A model generated the notes under the pieces. It was not told the origin of the DNA. It ran no database searches and saw nothing but the letters and a program-made list of their open reading frames with translations. A program made the position numbers and the translations under genes. Positions 1-11,175 of a DNA stretch of 64,000 nt are shown piece by piece. Every line of letters begins with the position of its first letter. Position 1 is the first letter of the stretch. Source of the stretch: Siphonodentalium dalli. Taxonomy: Eukaryota > Mollusca > Scaphopoda > Gadilida > Siphonodentaliidae. Location: contig CP136069.1 in the NCBI GenBank assembly GCA_032622095.1, positions 13,438,450-13,502,449 of the forward strand, in the 5' to 3' direction.

Positions 1-101
1 TCAGATTTGTCATACACATTCTTCACATTTATAGATTCGGTATCGATTGATTGATTTTCAAAATATTATCCTTACTGTCCTTGCCATAATTATATAGACA
101 C

Positions 102-177
102 ATGCTACCCGAAACAGTAACTAGTCTGGTCATTCTCATATTCCATGTTCAAGTTGATGATGGAAAACCTCTCATAG
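102..177 (+). CDS. Lectin exon 1: start codon and signal peptide
   Basis: ATG at 102 opens 25 codons with a hydrophobic stretch. They end at a donor GTATGT at 178-183, leaving one base (phase 1) that matches the exon 2 acceptor. A TATA-like tttata lies at about 28-33, some 70 bases upstream. The length and hydrophobicity suit a signal peptide, but no homology supports this exon and an upstream exon outside the window is possible. Confidence 0.55.
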
Positions 178-3100
178 GTATGTTAAATCTGTTTAACCCA
201 CATTTAGCACGTATGGATATATTCTGATCTTATGCCATATAATGTCTCTTTTCAAACATCTTCACTTTTCGGGTACATGTGCGTCTTCGGTTCCAGATTG
301 TGGTAGACCTCTTGTTCCGAATTTCGATGAAAAATATGACCGCCATCTTGGATTTTACTCATTTCATGGCAGAAACTTTACAAACTAAATATTAGTTGAC
401 AAAACGTACTATTATACCAACTTCAACTCAATATTCCAGTCTCAAATATCCAACTCTTAAGTGTTTCAGCAGGAAATGTCGAACCTATTTGCCAATGTTG
501 GGGGCCTGATGTCCACCCCAAAATTCCCCGTTAACACGTCCCTGTCATTATACTTTATGGGAAGTTTACCAGTCCGTATGATTACATGTCTATCAAGTGT
601 TTGTAACATCTTTCTCACTGATATATATTTGGATATTCTCAAGCTTGCCCAACGTCTCTTGGATATGATCACTATGTCCTGGACGGCGATGATTACTGCC
701 TCCGGTACTATTCCACACAGAAGACATGGAATGACGCCCTTGATGTCTGCGCTAATAACAATGCACATCATATTACGATCAGATCCCGCCCGATGATGGA
801 CGATCTAACGGTGTTACTCGCAGAATGGGGCCACGGCACAGGTAAGTAAGATATTAGCGGCTACTTTATGAACCTGGAGTAAATTTGCGATTCGAATAAT
901 GATACCTGGATATGAGATGTTAGATTTGCTTAAACCAGAACACGAGACACACGGTCTGCAATAGAATAACGAGAGTGTAGAAATTTATTTTTATTATTTG
1001 GTTGAGGAAATAAATATAACAAGAAGATGAAACAGGCAGACAGACGTAAATCACAAACAGTAGAGTAACGATACGTTGAGACAAATACTATTCTTGCACT
1101 CACTTTTAACGCTCCCAAGTAAATTTCACTTGCGCCAGTCTCTCGCTGGTGACATGACGAAAACCATACATGAATCATATAATTGGTGTTGTATTACTCC
1201 CTGCACGTTCAAGTTCTCGCAATCGGAAGATTGTACACTTGCATAAGTTTTTCTGTTCATTCCTGCTTGTACATATTCGGTGTAATCATAGTTACTTAAT
1301 TGAAATTTTGGAGTGTCTGGTTTGCGTGCATTATGCTTAGTTGTGTTAAGTTCTTTATGTTTGTTTGATATCACCTGAATTTTGTTTTTGAAATCAGAAT
1401 CAGCGTTTTTCTTCTCATTGTGGATTTCAATTAATTTTTCAACTTTGGAACTGTCAATTTTACTGAGACCTAAGTTTTTATTGACATAATTATTAGTTTG
1501 TTCGCTTGTAATTGGAGCAATTTGGATCTTTCTAGGATTATCGTTACATGTATCCGACTTTGAATGAAATCAGTTGAGCCATTTCAGATATAATCTTACA
1601 TTTTGTGATATAATTATTTCATGAATACGTTAATTGCTCTCTTAAGGCATAAATGGCAGCGTTATCAATTGAATCGAAGTCTTTGAGACTGAGCGCAAAT
1701 TGTATTTGTTCATCGGCTATTCCACTAATGAATACATTAATTAGTTGTTTGCTGATAGCTGGGTAAATTTTGTCAGGTCCAAATGCTTTTTGAGATATTT
1801 TATGTATCCTTTCGGAAAAATTTTGAATACTTTCTGTATTGCCCTGTTTTAAGTTTGATAATTCTAGGAGCGTGTTTTGTGTTTGCCATGGTTCTCCAAA
1901 TATTTGGAGAAGATCATGTTTGAACAATTTACAAGTTATGTGGGTTTTAGTTTTGGTGTAATTTTCTAATTGTCTTTGAATATATGCTGTTACGGTTGCA
2001 TGACTAGTTTGTAAAGCTATGTTTATAGTTTCGACATCTGTTGCGTTTGTTATATATGCACATTTTTCTCTTTCTGCTATCCAATTTTCGAAATGAAGAA
2101 GGTTGCCATCAAACGGTTGTATAAATTTTGAATGATAATACGCGTTCTCAATGTTAGCTGTTGCTCGAACATTACTGCCTGAGTTTGTCTATGTATGCCT
2201 GAAAATCAGGGTGTGAACCCATATTCCTATAATTTTGAAACGAAAATTTTGAAAGTGGTTGCAATGGGGAAATTTGCGTGAGCTGTCAAAAGAGTATACG
2301 GAAATGAGTTTACTCACCAAATTCCACTATGAATATCTGTGTGAACAATATGAGTCTGTAATGAACGAAACAATGTCAATTTGAGTTTTCTGTGAAATGT
2401 TTATGTGTCTTTGTCTTTTCGTGCGTGTTTTTTTCTTTTGTTGATCGGCTTCTGTAATCTGTAAATGTTTTCTGTGTTGAAGTTTAATGTCTTTTGTATG
2501 TATTTTCATCTATTCTGTTATCTGTTCTGCAGTCGTTATCAATTTTAATTTACTCTTTAGTTATTCTGGAATGTCGATCGCTTTCTTTCTGTGAAATATG
2601 TTTAGCAATATGTATTTTAGTTGACTCTTTACTTTGTCTTTTCTTTTGTCTTTTCTGTTGGCTGAAATCGTCTTATTACTACTTCAGTTGTGTCTGTGAT
2701 CTGTCCTTTTTTATTTTACTGTCTGTATTCTTGTAATCTGTGTGATGTACCACTCTCGGGCTGGTCCCAGGTTCTTAGCATTAAGTTGGCAATTCTTAGA
2801 ACACGTTGACGAAATTTATTATTACAAATATTTACAAAGTCACATCAGGCGGCCACGGAGAATAATACAACAACATCTTCTCACGCTGCACGTTAGTATC
2901 AAATGTGCGTTCAGAAACAAGAGAGTGAGAGAGCTTGGCTCTGTCTAGTATATATGCGCTGAAAGGAAACGCCCTGAACCCCAGATGTCGTGATTTGATT
3001 GGAACACGTGTGCGCCGCTATCATCAAAACAGGTGGACAATTAATAACCTGTCTTGACGAAAGCAGTGAGCCCCAGAGGCAATGATCTAAATCATTCACC

Positions 3101-6100
3101 TGAGAGTTGTTGTTCCCAACATCAGGCCAGGACACTGATCCCAGGACACTGACCTCTCAGCTAAGATTATACATACTTACATATGTATCGTCGAAAGTAT
3201 TACATAACTCATATCACCTTTTTCAAGATTTTTGTCCTAAGACAAAAAACTTGATGAGAGATTTAAACTATCCCATTTGGAATATGAATTGTTCCGAAAC
3301 AGAAGAATGTCATAATCCTACAAGTTCCCATCACAGGAATGTCACACTCCGAAATTTCTTTAGTCGAGCAAAACCTTCGATTGCTATGAATTGGTCCGAA
3401 ACAGAAGAATGTCATAATCCTAGAATAAGCTTTGGTTCTGGAGAGTTAATTCTGATCCAGCGTTGGAAGTTAATGGTGCCTCTCCCTATTAACCCCGTTT
3501 ATCTTGGCTATATTCTGACTCATCGGTTGATCCAGATCCAGCGTTGGAGAACAACGGTGCCTTTCCCGGTCATTCCCGAGCATCCTGGCTAGATTCCGAA
3601 TGAATGATTGATCGATTGATCCAGATATTAATTCTGTCGAGTTATAATGGCCTTGTTTCGATACGAAAGTCGAATAAATTTCCAACTTGACCTTGAATTC
3701 AGGCGTAAATTGGTTAAGGGTCAATATGGTTTAATATCTAGGGTGTGACTTCCCGTCATGGCGTAAACTGCCTTGTTCGATACGAAAGTTGAATAAATTT
3801 CAACTTGATCTTGAATTCGAGCGTAAATGTGTTAAGGGTCAATATGGTTTAATATCTAGGGTGTGACTTCCTGTCGAGGGCTATATTTGCCTTGTTTCGA
3901 TACGAAAGATGAATAAAGTTCGAACTCGATCTTGAATTTGGGCATAAATAAATGGTCAACATAGTACTGTCTAGTTGAAAGGACTTCCTATACGTTGTGT
4001 AAGAACTGAAATGAATTATCTGGGTAATGTCAATAGCGTTACAACACGCTTATACGTGTAGAACACGATTTCAACCTTGAAAATGACCATTACCGATTAT
4101 CATTGTAATTGGGGCATAACGGCCCCACCTATGCCATCATGTACAATTGAACTTGTACAAATGCTCTATAGCATTAAATGTCCCAACTTGTTGGCATCAG
4201 CGTGTGGAACCACGCACTTCGAGTCGAACCTCTATTTCATTGCCGTGAAAATGCCAAATTAAATCTCACGGGCCCCGCATTTGGGAACACCCGTCAAATC
4301 ACCTTGAAATTACAATGTAACCGATTCACATTTCAATTTGAAAAAAATGAAATTCTAACAACTCTCATAAACATAAACAACTCCCACACCAAGGACATTT
4401 TAGATAAATGCCATCGATTATATATATATATATTCCTTGTGAAACGGAATAAAATGTACAACTCATGAGACAATTTGCTTGGCTTATTGGTTCACATAGC
4501 TAATTATATATGGGTTTTTAATACAACCTACTTTACATTATTATCATGATATGTCCCTTTAACACAATTCAATAGTTCACTATACAAACTTTAATTTCCT
4601 GACATCAGCTATCTATTTAAACGTATTTCCAGTTCATTCTCATATGTCCCTTTAAACTTAAAATCTTCAGACAACGACTAACTTATATTTTCATGACCTC
4701 AGACAACTCTTAAACGGAATGCGTAAGCTAGTCTTCATTCACATGTCCCTTTAACTAAAATCAATAGATAGGTCACAATACGAATTTTTAATTTTCGTGA
4801 CCACAGCTTAACTGCTAAATGAAATGTATATAATTACCACTTTAGTTCCTACAGTACAAACACAACAGGTTCTCATGGGTGTAAGACATCAATCAATTTA
4901 GCATGCATCAATAACCATGAGATCATGTATCTTCTCTCGTGCGGTTAATGAAAAACTGCTTATTGTCCCGTGGAAAGTTTTGACCAGTTTGCATAATTAA
5001 TACCCTGGGGCACAGTTTCATTTCTATTGAAGACGAAGTATGTTTTGGCTAAACGAGGGTCTCGATGTATCATTCAGGTATTTTGACCAAACAATTTGTA
5101 TGTATCTTTGTAATTTGCCTCATTTTGTCATTTGATTTTGATGGGCTAAGCAGCCAGTAGTGATTTTTCTGTTGGACGGATATATTTCTCAATGATAATG
5201 TTTTCAACATAGCTATAGTTCAAAATGTGTCTTTATTCAGTATAATTTTCATGAAAAATTGTGTCTTTGTTCAGTAGAATTTTCATGGAATTAATAGGAT
5301 TATTTTCGGATCTATTTAAATTCCATTAAAGGTAAGTTCTCTTTTTTCTTACTATTTTTGTTCTGAGAAATTTGTGCCGTCAACAAACAGTTTTGACATA
5401 TTAGACATATATCCGTTTGGTTGTAACTCACAGACACTCAAATAATTCCCGGAACAGATTTTATCATGGCACCATCCATTTGTATATGCATTCTTTCTTT
5501 TTGTGGTTGCATATACATTGAAATATATATACATATTTTTTTTTTCAACATTTCAACCTAATCCAGGCGTGTCGTAACACAAAATACCACTGACCATCCG
5601 TGTAGATGTTTTTGCAAAACATTGGAACCATTTGGCTAAAATGGAACATTCCTAAACCATACTTCAAACTTCAAGTGACTATAATGTCTTTAATTTAAAT
5701 TTTTTCGAATTACTTCAACTAATTTCTGTTATCTAAAGATATATTTCGCTGGACGCAACCAGTTTCTTGACAAACTGTCATAAATAACTAATGTTTTCAA
5801 ATGGATAATCTGAGCACAATAAAACTAATACTATACGCTCAATTGACCGACAGAGCAGCCTTAACAACATTTGAACCCACAACTCGTTCAAAACCAGAAC
5901 TCACTAAAATCATACTGATTAACTTGACAACATCGTAAAATCATCAGTAATTTTAATACCTATATACCTGCATAAGGTGTAATAATTTAGACCAGCGTAC
6001 ATGTAACTAATAATACCTCGAAAACAAACAATCTTTATTTCAAATCGACGCAACGATTTTTGAAACAACAATTTGACATAGAAAAAACGCTGAAACAACA

Positions 6101-8849
6101 GTAATTTCCAAGCATACCTAATATAGAAAAATTGACGCAACAATTTAAACTATAACTGTGAATTCCCTGAACAACTTTTTTGCTTTACTCGCATATTATT
6201 CAATTAAAAACTAATATAATCGACAGATTACTCGATGTGAGAATTTTTCTTCTTCACCATATCTCTACCCGGCATAATTTAATAATTCACTGGGAGTCAT
6301 TCTCGCGTAGATTTGTCAAACCAATCTCATCCAATTCTTGGATACCATAGCTCTGGACACATCATTTTTATCCCAGTGATTATTTCTTCTAGCTGATCAC
6401 ATTTTTCAATTTTAATTATTACGGCCAATTTGCACAAAAATTTAGACCAGCATACATGTAACTAATAATACCTCGAAAATAAAAACCACTCTTTATTTCA
6501 ACTTCCATTGATAAACTCATATGTTGACAAGTTGTTTTAACTTTCTTCTCAACGGGAACAACTAGACTTTATCTATATGGATTGCTTCCTTTAAGTCTAC
6601 AATTTACTTCAAAGCTAAGCAATTTCCACAGAACAAGCGACAGGGTGTCCCGGTACATAACAATGGTCAATCCACACACAAATTTAGACCAGCTATCATT
6701 TATTTAAATGTGACACAACAATTTTCAAATCATGATAACTCGACTCATGAAGAGTTTAGCCAATTTGTAGAAAAATTAAGACCAGATCTCATTTATTTCC
6801 TATCGACGCAACGATTAATGAAACAACAACTAGAAATAAACATACTCGCACAACAGTAGTTTCTAAGTTTATCTTATATAGAAAAATTGATGGAACCACT
6901 TTAAACTGTAGTTAAATCTACCTATAAAGAGTTGTGAACCAAGACCAATAATTGCAAATTGTCTCATACCTTTTATTCCTTCCTATTTCCCTGTGACCAC
7001 CTGGCATCCATGTCCAAGAATTCCAAGAAATGTCTAGCTCACGGCACAACGTCGACCTGTACCACTCTCGGGCTTGTCCCAGGTTCTTAGCATTAAGTTG
7101 GCAATTCTTAGAACACGTTGACGAAATTTATTATTACAAATATTTACAAAGTCACATCAGGCGGCCACGGAGAATAATACAACAACATCTTCTCACGCTG
7201 CACGTTAGTATCAAGTGTGCGTTCAGAAACAAGAGAGTGAGAGAGCTTGGCTCTGTCTAGTATATATGCGCTGAGAGGAAACGCCCTGAACCCCAGATGT
7301 CGTGATTTGATTGGAACACGTGTGCGCCGCTATCATCAAAACAGGTGGACAATTAATAACCTGTCTTGACGAAAGCAGTGAGCCCCAGAGGCAATGATCT
7401 AAATCATTCACCTGAGAGTTGTTGTTCCCAACATCAGGCCAGGACACTGACCCCAGGACACTGACCTCTCAGTTAAGATTAAACATACTTACATATGTAT
7501 CGTCGAAAGTATTACAGTGACACACGGAACTGCTTCTCTGGAACATCTTATGATATTTGTGACGCACATAACTGCTCACGGGACCATTTAAAGATATGTG
7601 GGGTTATGAAGTCGGCACAGTCTTGTTGGAGACAAGATTTAATCGGCATTGTCAATAAAGAGATGTGCAGTTGGTGATCAGAAATATTGAGATGTCCACG
7701 GTTGATAAAATAACAACCCGGTTCTAAGCCGCCTGTTGGGTGGACCCTGCATCGAATCGGAATCCAGTCTTAGATTGAATGTCGGAAAGAGAATAGAATG
7801 AAATTGGAATGAATCTCCAATAGTGATATATTCGTGTTTATATTACCCGGTACTTCGTATAGGCTTGTGCTATGACTCGGCTAATGAGTTTAACGTGTGG
7901 TGAAACAGGTGTTCCACATAATTTATGTTAATTAGGTCTGGTCTTCATTTGACCGGTGCTCTCGATACAGAGAGGTTGGATAGATAATTTGTTGTGTAAG
8001 CACTCATTGTCCTTATATTCCAATCACCAGTGCGCTATATATAACCATAATGTTATAGTAACATACATGGATTTGGGGTTCATATAATATGCTTATATAT
8101 GTATATAGGTGATTCTGAATTAGTATATATAATAGATTGGTATATAAAATGTGGGGTAATACTGGATCATCCCAAAGTTATTTCCCGAGATATGTACTTT
8201 TTGGCGGCCTGGCAAATATTCATCAAGCCGACATCTCGGACCAAATTGCGGATGAAGATGGATAACTCTAAAATTAATTGCCTTTGAGTGTTAGATATTT
8301 GACAACTGCCTAATTCCGTTGAACAAAATGATAAATAACAAGTTTAGGCAATTTTATACTATGGTTGACTGGTGTTAGCATTATATTCGGGCAATTAATC
8401 GATTGTGATAACTGAAGCGGGAAGCGGCAGTTCAAAACAATTTGTTGTTGTTTTTGGATCGGATGATATGGAAACATCGAATCGGATTGAGTACCTTTAA
8501 CATACCCATCTATATAGTCTACATGATAACTACTTTACATAAGTTGCATAGATATACGTGAATATTTATACAGATAAACAGTAACACCACGTATGTAGAT
8601 GTGTATAACGCAACATGTTTTCTTCTAACAGCTTCGCTGTTGGTCGACTGCAGGGATGTTTATTTGAACGACACCATCTTTCTGACGAGTGATGGCGATG
8701 TGATGCCGTGGGCGGAATGGTGGTCCAGTAATCCCACCGGCGGAAATGAAGATTGTATGTACATCTCGTACTCATCGTCTCTATATCGTTATCTGGTGTG
8801 TGACGGCTATTGCGATTCGTATCCCCGTCCGTATGTGTGCGAGATGTAA
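102..8849 (+). CDS. Secreted C-type lectin-like protein, three exons: join(102..177,644..841,8632..8849)
   Basis: The predicted protein is 163 residues, a signal peptide plus one C-type lectin-like domain (CTLD), so probably a secreted carbohydrate-binding or immune-type lectin. Residues 1-20 carry a hydrophobic core (SLVILIFHV) typical of a signal peptide. The CTLD starts at about residue 27 with the CPTSLGY and DDYC cysteines. It has the TWNDALDVC helix motif, then FLTSDGDVMPW, WW, NPTGGNEDC and a final PYVCEM. All three exons join in phase 1 (a single g before each donor, two bases ct after each acceptor), which is strong support for the model. The usual EPN or QPD calcium/sugar triplet appears as NPT and no WND motif is seen, so canonical calcium-dependent sugar binding is doubtful. 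Known of the family: invertebrates carry many such short secreted CTLDs. The first-exon assignment is the least certain part. Confidence 0.8.
178..643 (+). other. Lectin intron 1
   Basis: GT donor at 178 (GTATGT) and AG acceptor at 642-643 after a pyrimidine-leaning ttggatattctcaag. I see no other gene or clear repeat in it. The open frames at 461-796 are shadows of exon 2 in the wrong frame. Confidence 0.5.
644..841 (+). CDS. Lectin exon 2: first half of the CTLD
   Basis: Encodes CPTSLGYDHY, DGDDYCLRYY, STQKTWNDALDVC and then LTVLLAEWGHGT. This is the canonical N-terminal half of a CTLD: paired N-terminal cysteines, the W-x-D-A helix and the first conserved disulfide cysteine. It ends at a consensus donor G|GTAAGT at 842. 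The frame is open throughout and both ends are phase 1. Confidence 0.88.
1126..2222 (-). pseudogene. Broken LTR-retrotransposon gag gene
   Basis: Read on the minus strand, an ATG at 2222 opens MGSHPDFQAYIDKLR. After a frameshift near 2178 a long frame follows with NWIAEREKCAY, FGEPWQTQNTLLEL, LKQGNTESIQNFSERI, and SGIADEQIQFAL. This is the capsid-like pattern of Ty3/gypsy-type Gag: L..L.Q...ES...F..R, then F..G(L/I).D. A second frameshift sits at about 1619 and an in-frame stop near 1570. A charged, lysine-rich tail then runs to a stop at 1126. No protease or reverse transcriptase follows: the sequence beyond is the lectin exon side. Structural role by family knowledge: the capsid of virus-like particles. 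Dead here. It lies immediately downstream, in its own orientation, of an A-rich leader and the LTR at 2746-3204. Confidence 0.75.
2223..2745 (-). other. A-rich leader between LTR and gag
   Basis: On the minus strand this stretch is strongly A/purine-rich and G-poor, with no long frame. That is typical of a retroelement 5' leader between the 5' LTR and gag. It abuts the LTR at 2746 exactly. A donor-like ggtgagtaa lies near 2310. No tRNA-complementary primer binding site starting TGG is visible next to the LTR. Confidence 0.45.
2746..3204 (-). repeat. LTR copy 1 (459 bp)
   Basis: Starts TGTACC and ends TTACA on the plus strand. Read on minus it has a TATA-like catatata, then AATAAA near its 3' third, the usual U3-R-U5 order. 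It differs from the other copy at about six positions by eye (around 98.7% identity), so the pair is young. Confidence 0.85.
3290..3975. repeat. Local tandem duplications inside the LTR element
   Basis: Three kinds sit end to end. A block around aacagaagaatgtcataatc occurs twice, about 102 bp apart (3290-3425). A block around atccagcgttgga occurs twice, about 80 bp apart (3455-3600). A unit of about 119 bp containing gaaag.(t/c)gaataaa and gggtcaatatggtttaatat occurs about three times (3650-3975). These inflate the internal region without coding potential. Confidence 0.75.
5980..6930. repeat. Diverged repeats in the LTR element interior
   Basis: Phrases such as tttagaccag followed by catgtaactaataatacct, and tcgacgcaacgat followed by gaaacaac, recur at about 5985-6130, 6440-6500, 6665-6760 and 6770-6910. 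The copies are uneven and partly degraded. No reading frame is shared. Confidence 0.6.
7058..7516 (-). repeat. LTR copy 2 (459 bp)
   Basis: Same length and termini as the copy at 2746-3204, same orientation, with about six substitutions and no indels seen. It is followed by gtga. The open frames inside both LTRs are duplicated chance frames, not genes. Confidence 0.85.
7517..8180. other. Intron stretch after the LTR, with a small cysteine-rich open frame
   Basis: The frame ending at a TGA at 7675-7677 encodes 52 residues after the LTR edge, with six cysteines (NCFSG, DICDAHNC, KICG, SCWRQ, MCSW). An AG sits exactly at the LTR edge (7516-7517), but the phase does not fit lectin exon 2. I do not recognise a family and treat it as probably fortuitous. 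The rest shows nothing. Confidence 0.3.
8180..8496 (+). mobile_element. Partial copy of the TTAA MITE found at 27814-28235
   Basis: Shares gatgaagatggataact with the core of that element. It ends in the same terminus ggattgagtacct followed by TTAA at 8497-8500. The left terminus is not recognisable, so this is a truncated or decayed copy. Confidence 0.5.
8632..8849 (+). CDS. Lectin exon 3: second half of the CTLD and stop
   Basis: Encodes DVYLNDTIFLTSDGDVMPW, EWWSSNPTGGNEDC and CDGYCDSYPRPYVCEM followed by TAA at 8847-8849. NEDC and YVCEM are the C-terminal CTLD hallmarks with conserved disulfide cysteines. A second AG in ctgcag just downstream would put the frame out of phase with exon 2, so the acceptor at 8630-8631 is preferred. 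Extra cysteines (VDC, LVC) suggest an additional disulfide. Confidence 0.9.
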
Positions 8850-9840
8850 TGCGCAAACAGACATAATGCACAGGGCGCGTGACGTAATATGAGGATTAAA
8901 CAGGTCATACTGGGCTCAGTTAATCAGTTAAAAGCGTCATACAATGTAGTTGGCTCTTTGTTCGAAGGTAACGTCGAGATAAAATTCTTGCAAAACTTGT
9001 GTCTTATAGTTTTAAAGGGACATATTAAGGCACTCGCAGTGGGTAAATGTGAAATTCATCAATATTTGAACAATCATCGTTACTAAGAAAAACATGGCCT
9101 CAATCATGGCTAGTTCTTAAATTTATTGTTTAAATGATTTCTGATGTAATAACCAATGTTATATAAATATCGCTGTTACACTAGAATTAACGGTATAACT
9201 CCAATTAGTCCAATAAGATACCGAAGTTTAATCAAAACTCTATGGTAAACAATGGAAAAGGTCAAAGCATTGAAAGCAATTATGCAATTTATATTTAGGC
9301 TACAATAATTGGGCTTATTACAATTATTGGACTTATGTTTGTTGACTATTCACTGTAACAGTTTTGCTTACATAACAATGATTTCAAGACGTAAAATGTC
9401 ATAATCGGAGAACTATCAATAATGAATATAAGAAGACTGTTTACCTATTTATCCATGTTCGTCTTAGTGGCAATGCTTTTCCAGTATGTTATACAGTTTC
9501 ACATTTACCAACTGCGAGTGCCTTCGATCGACATAAATAAAATCTTACCTACTTAATTACATGTACTTACTATAGAAGATTTCATATATTTCTGAATTCT
9601 TTTAAAATTGAGTGGATCCCCGTTAACAGCAAAACATTGAAAACACTATTTTGCGACAGTCTCTCCAAGGACGTGGCATCAGGGGGTTATGGGATCTCTT
9701 CCTTTGGTCAACATTTTCAGCAGTTGGAAATTTCAAACAAGACAAATATTAGTTGGGAATTTCACATCGACAAAACGTTGAAATTGTTCTTTTAGTTTGA
9801 TTTTCCAATAAGTTATTATTGGGAAATGTGTTGTTTTTAG
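8850..9840. other. Region downstream of the lectin gene, no gene seen
   Basis: AT-rich sequence with only short open frames. Phrases resembling tttaaagggacatatt and cactcgcagtgggtaaatg recur elsewhere (for example near 11,395) and look like old dispersed repeat debris. No supported feature. Confidence 0.4.
8895..8900 (+). terminator. Possible poly(A) signal of the lectin gene
   Basis: ATTAAA lies 46 bases after the lectin stop codon. It is the commonest variant of AATAAA. No downstream GT-rich element is obvious, so this is tentative. Confidence 0.35.
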
Positions 9841-9844
9841 AAAA

Positions 9845-9995
9845 CATTCGGGGGGGGGGGGGTCGGAAAATTTTCAGGCACGTATGCTGATTTTTTACTT
9901 TCGACTCTTGTCGGGACCCACCCACCCCCGCGTCCAATTTTTTTTCCGTTTTCGGCAGGTTTTTCCGACCATTGTTGGAGACCACCCACCTTTTG
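9845..9995 (-). repeat. G-run/ACCCACCC dispersed repeat, copy 1
   Basis: A 14-base G run followed by tcggaaaatttt, then gggacccacccaccccc and a further accacccacc. The same arrangement (G run, A/T-rich block, then two GACCCACC boxes) recurs near 10.3, 14.45, 15.99, 19.1, 49.25 and 50.9 kb, in both orientations. Class unknown. Confidence 0.6.
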
Positions 9996-10294
9996 ATAAT
10001 ATAAACAGAGATTTGCGGGGGAATTTACTGTAAACACCTGTATATTAATTTCTGTGTATACCATTTGTCATGGATGTTAACATTGACATGTAAATAGGAA
10101 CAAGTAATTTTGAGGCCAATCGACCAAAAAAAACATGGCTGCCAGCGGCTATCTTGGATTTCAAAATTTGCAACAAAAGACAACATGATAACTGCCTGCA
10201 GTCAGTTTAGCAGTTAACATTACATTATTTATCTTATTCTAAGGTGATTTAAGCCAAACTCATTGCAAAAACAGTCAAAAAGACTTACGGAAAA

Positions 10295-10400
10295 AACATT
10301 TGAGTTGCGGAAAAAAAAGTTTTGTTGGTCCCATCGACCACCCACCACCCCGGCATACGTGCCCGGAAAATGCCCCCCTGCAACATTTGCAAATTTTCCT
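10295..10400 (+). repeat. G-run/ACCCACCC dispersed repeat, copy 2 (shorter)
   Basis: Contains gaccacccaccaccccgg and a terminal tgccccc, preceded by gaaaaaaaag. It has the same composition and box order as the copy at 9845, about 450 bp away. Confidence 0.5.
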
Positions 10401-10985
10401 ACTTTCATCAAAAATAGACGAACGTTAGGAACTGTCAGATTTTTGGAAAGCTCGATGCCAGTCTAGATTTTAGAATTGTTCATTTATCACGTTCAAATAT
10501 TAAACTTTAATAAATTTATTAAAAACAAATCATGGTCTGAGTTAGACCACTAGATGTCGTGAGATACCAGTTGGTGGAAATCAGAGCTCACGCTACGGGG
10601 TGCAAATGGAATTACGTAAACATGTGAGTTTGGTCTCATTTTAGGGTGCAGTTGAAATTTTCAAAGTGGACACCCCCCAAACGGAGACCATCTAGCCACG
10701 TCCCTGCGTATCTCGTGTAGATATCTCTTCATGTAAATTCCAGTGAGAATATTATAATTGATATGACAAGAGCAACCATTTGATAACCCATATGTTGAAA
10801 TTAATATAATTTCATCATGTTAGTAATTCCATGTCATCATGTTAGTAATTCCATGTAAGCTATTCAGGAATGCCCATTTTATGCATGGAAAACACGTGCA
10901 TCTGTGTCAATAAAGTATATCATAGGAGAGGCGACACGGGTTTGACCTTGCTTTTTGTTAGCATCTGCTTGATGGATATCATTAG
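10401..10985. other. No gene seen
   Basis: AT-rich with a short direct repeat of catcatgttagtaattccatg at about 10813-10856. Nothing else supported. Confidence 0.4.
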
Positions 10986-10989
10986 ATTT

Positions 10990-11175
10990 GGAATGAGTTT
11001 AACAAATAATACACTCCCGTCCAGGCATACAATACTGACATTTTCTTGGTCATCAAGACAATGGTTGCCATCACGCATATACAACCAAACCCCACTGAGT
11101 GTGTCCTGATTTGTCCGTGCTGACCAGGAATATTGGTTATTCTCGGAGTGGACCATGCATGCTGATACTCGAGCC
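10990..11175 (-). CDS. Possible orphan exon of unknown protein
   Basis: On the minus strand the frame encodes VSACMVHSENNQYSWSA, then TLSGVWLYMRDGNHC and LDDQENVSIVCLDGS. Three spaced cysteines and a tryptophan- and tyrosine-rich core look more like an extracellular domain fragment than chance frame. Possible splice sites are weak, and the frame loses protein-like composition downstream of LDGS. I do not recognise the family. It may be a decayed exon or belong to a gene not otherwise visible. Confidence 0.25.

Larger units (their letters stand above)
2746..7516 (-). mobile_element. LTR-bounded element, apparently non-autonomous, with GTGA flanks
   Basis: Two 459 bp direct repeats (TGT...ACA ends) bound 3,853 bp of internal DNA with no gag or pol frame. 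The four bases before the first LTR (2742-2745) and after the second (7517-7520) are both gtga, as expected of a target-site duplication. Minus orientation is inferred from the LTR signals (TATA then AATAAA). A weak purine stretch follows 3204 when read on minus (gaaaaaggtgatatgag). The inside has several local tandem duplications. Alternative: the LTR at 2746-3204 belongs to the gag-bearing element on its left and the 4-base match is chance. Confidence 0.65.
842..8631 (+). other. Lectin intron 2 (7.8 kb) filled with retroelement sequence
   Basis: Donor GTAAGT at 842; acceptor after a pyrimidine tract ttttcttctaacag at 8618-8631. It holds, on the opposite strand, a broken gag gene with its A-rich leader, and two 459 bp LTRs with 3.85 kb between them. 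A partial MITE lies near 8.2-8.5 kb. Phase agreement across it argues that both flanking exons belong to one gene despite the insertions. Confidence 0.75.

Noticed and set aside
461-796. 111-codon plus frame and 101-codon minus frame over lectin exon 2
   Set aside because: Both are shadows. The CTLD motifs are in another plus-strand frame with a proper donor site.
2742-7447. Pairs of identical 68-76 codon frames near 2.7-3.1 and 7.0-7.4 kb as a duplicated gene
   Set aside because: They are frames through the two LTR copies and match only because the LTRs match.
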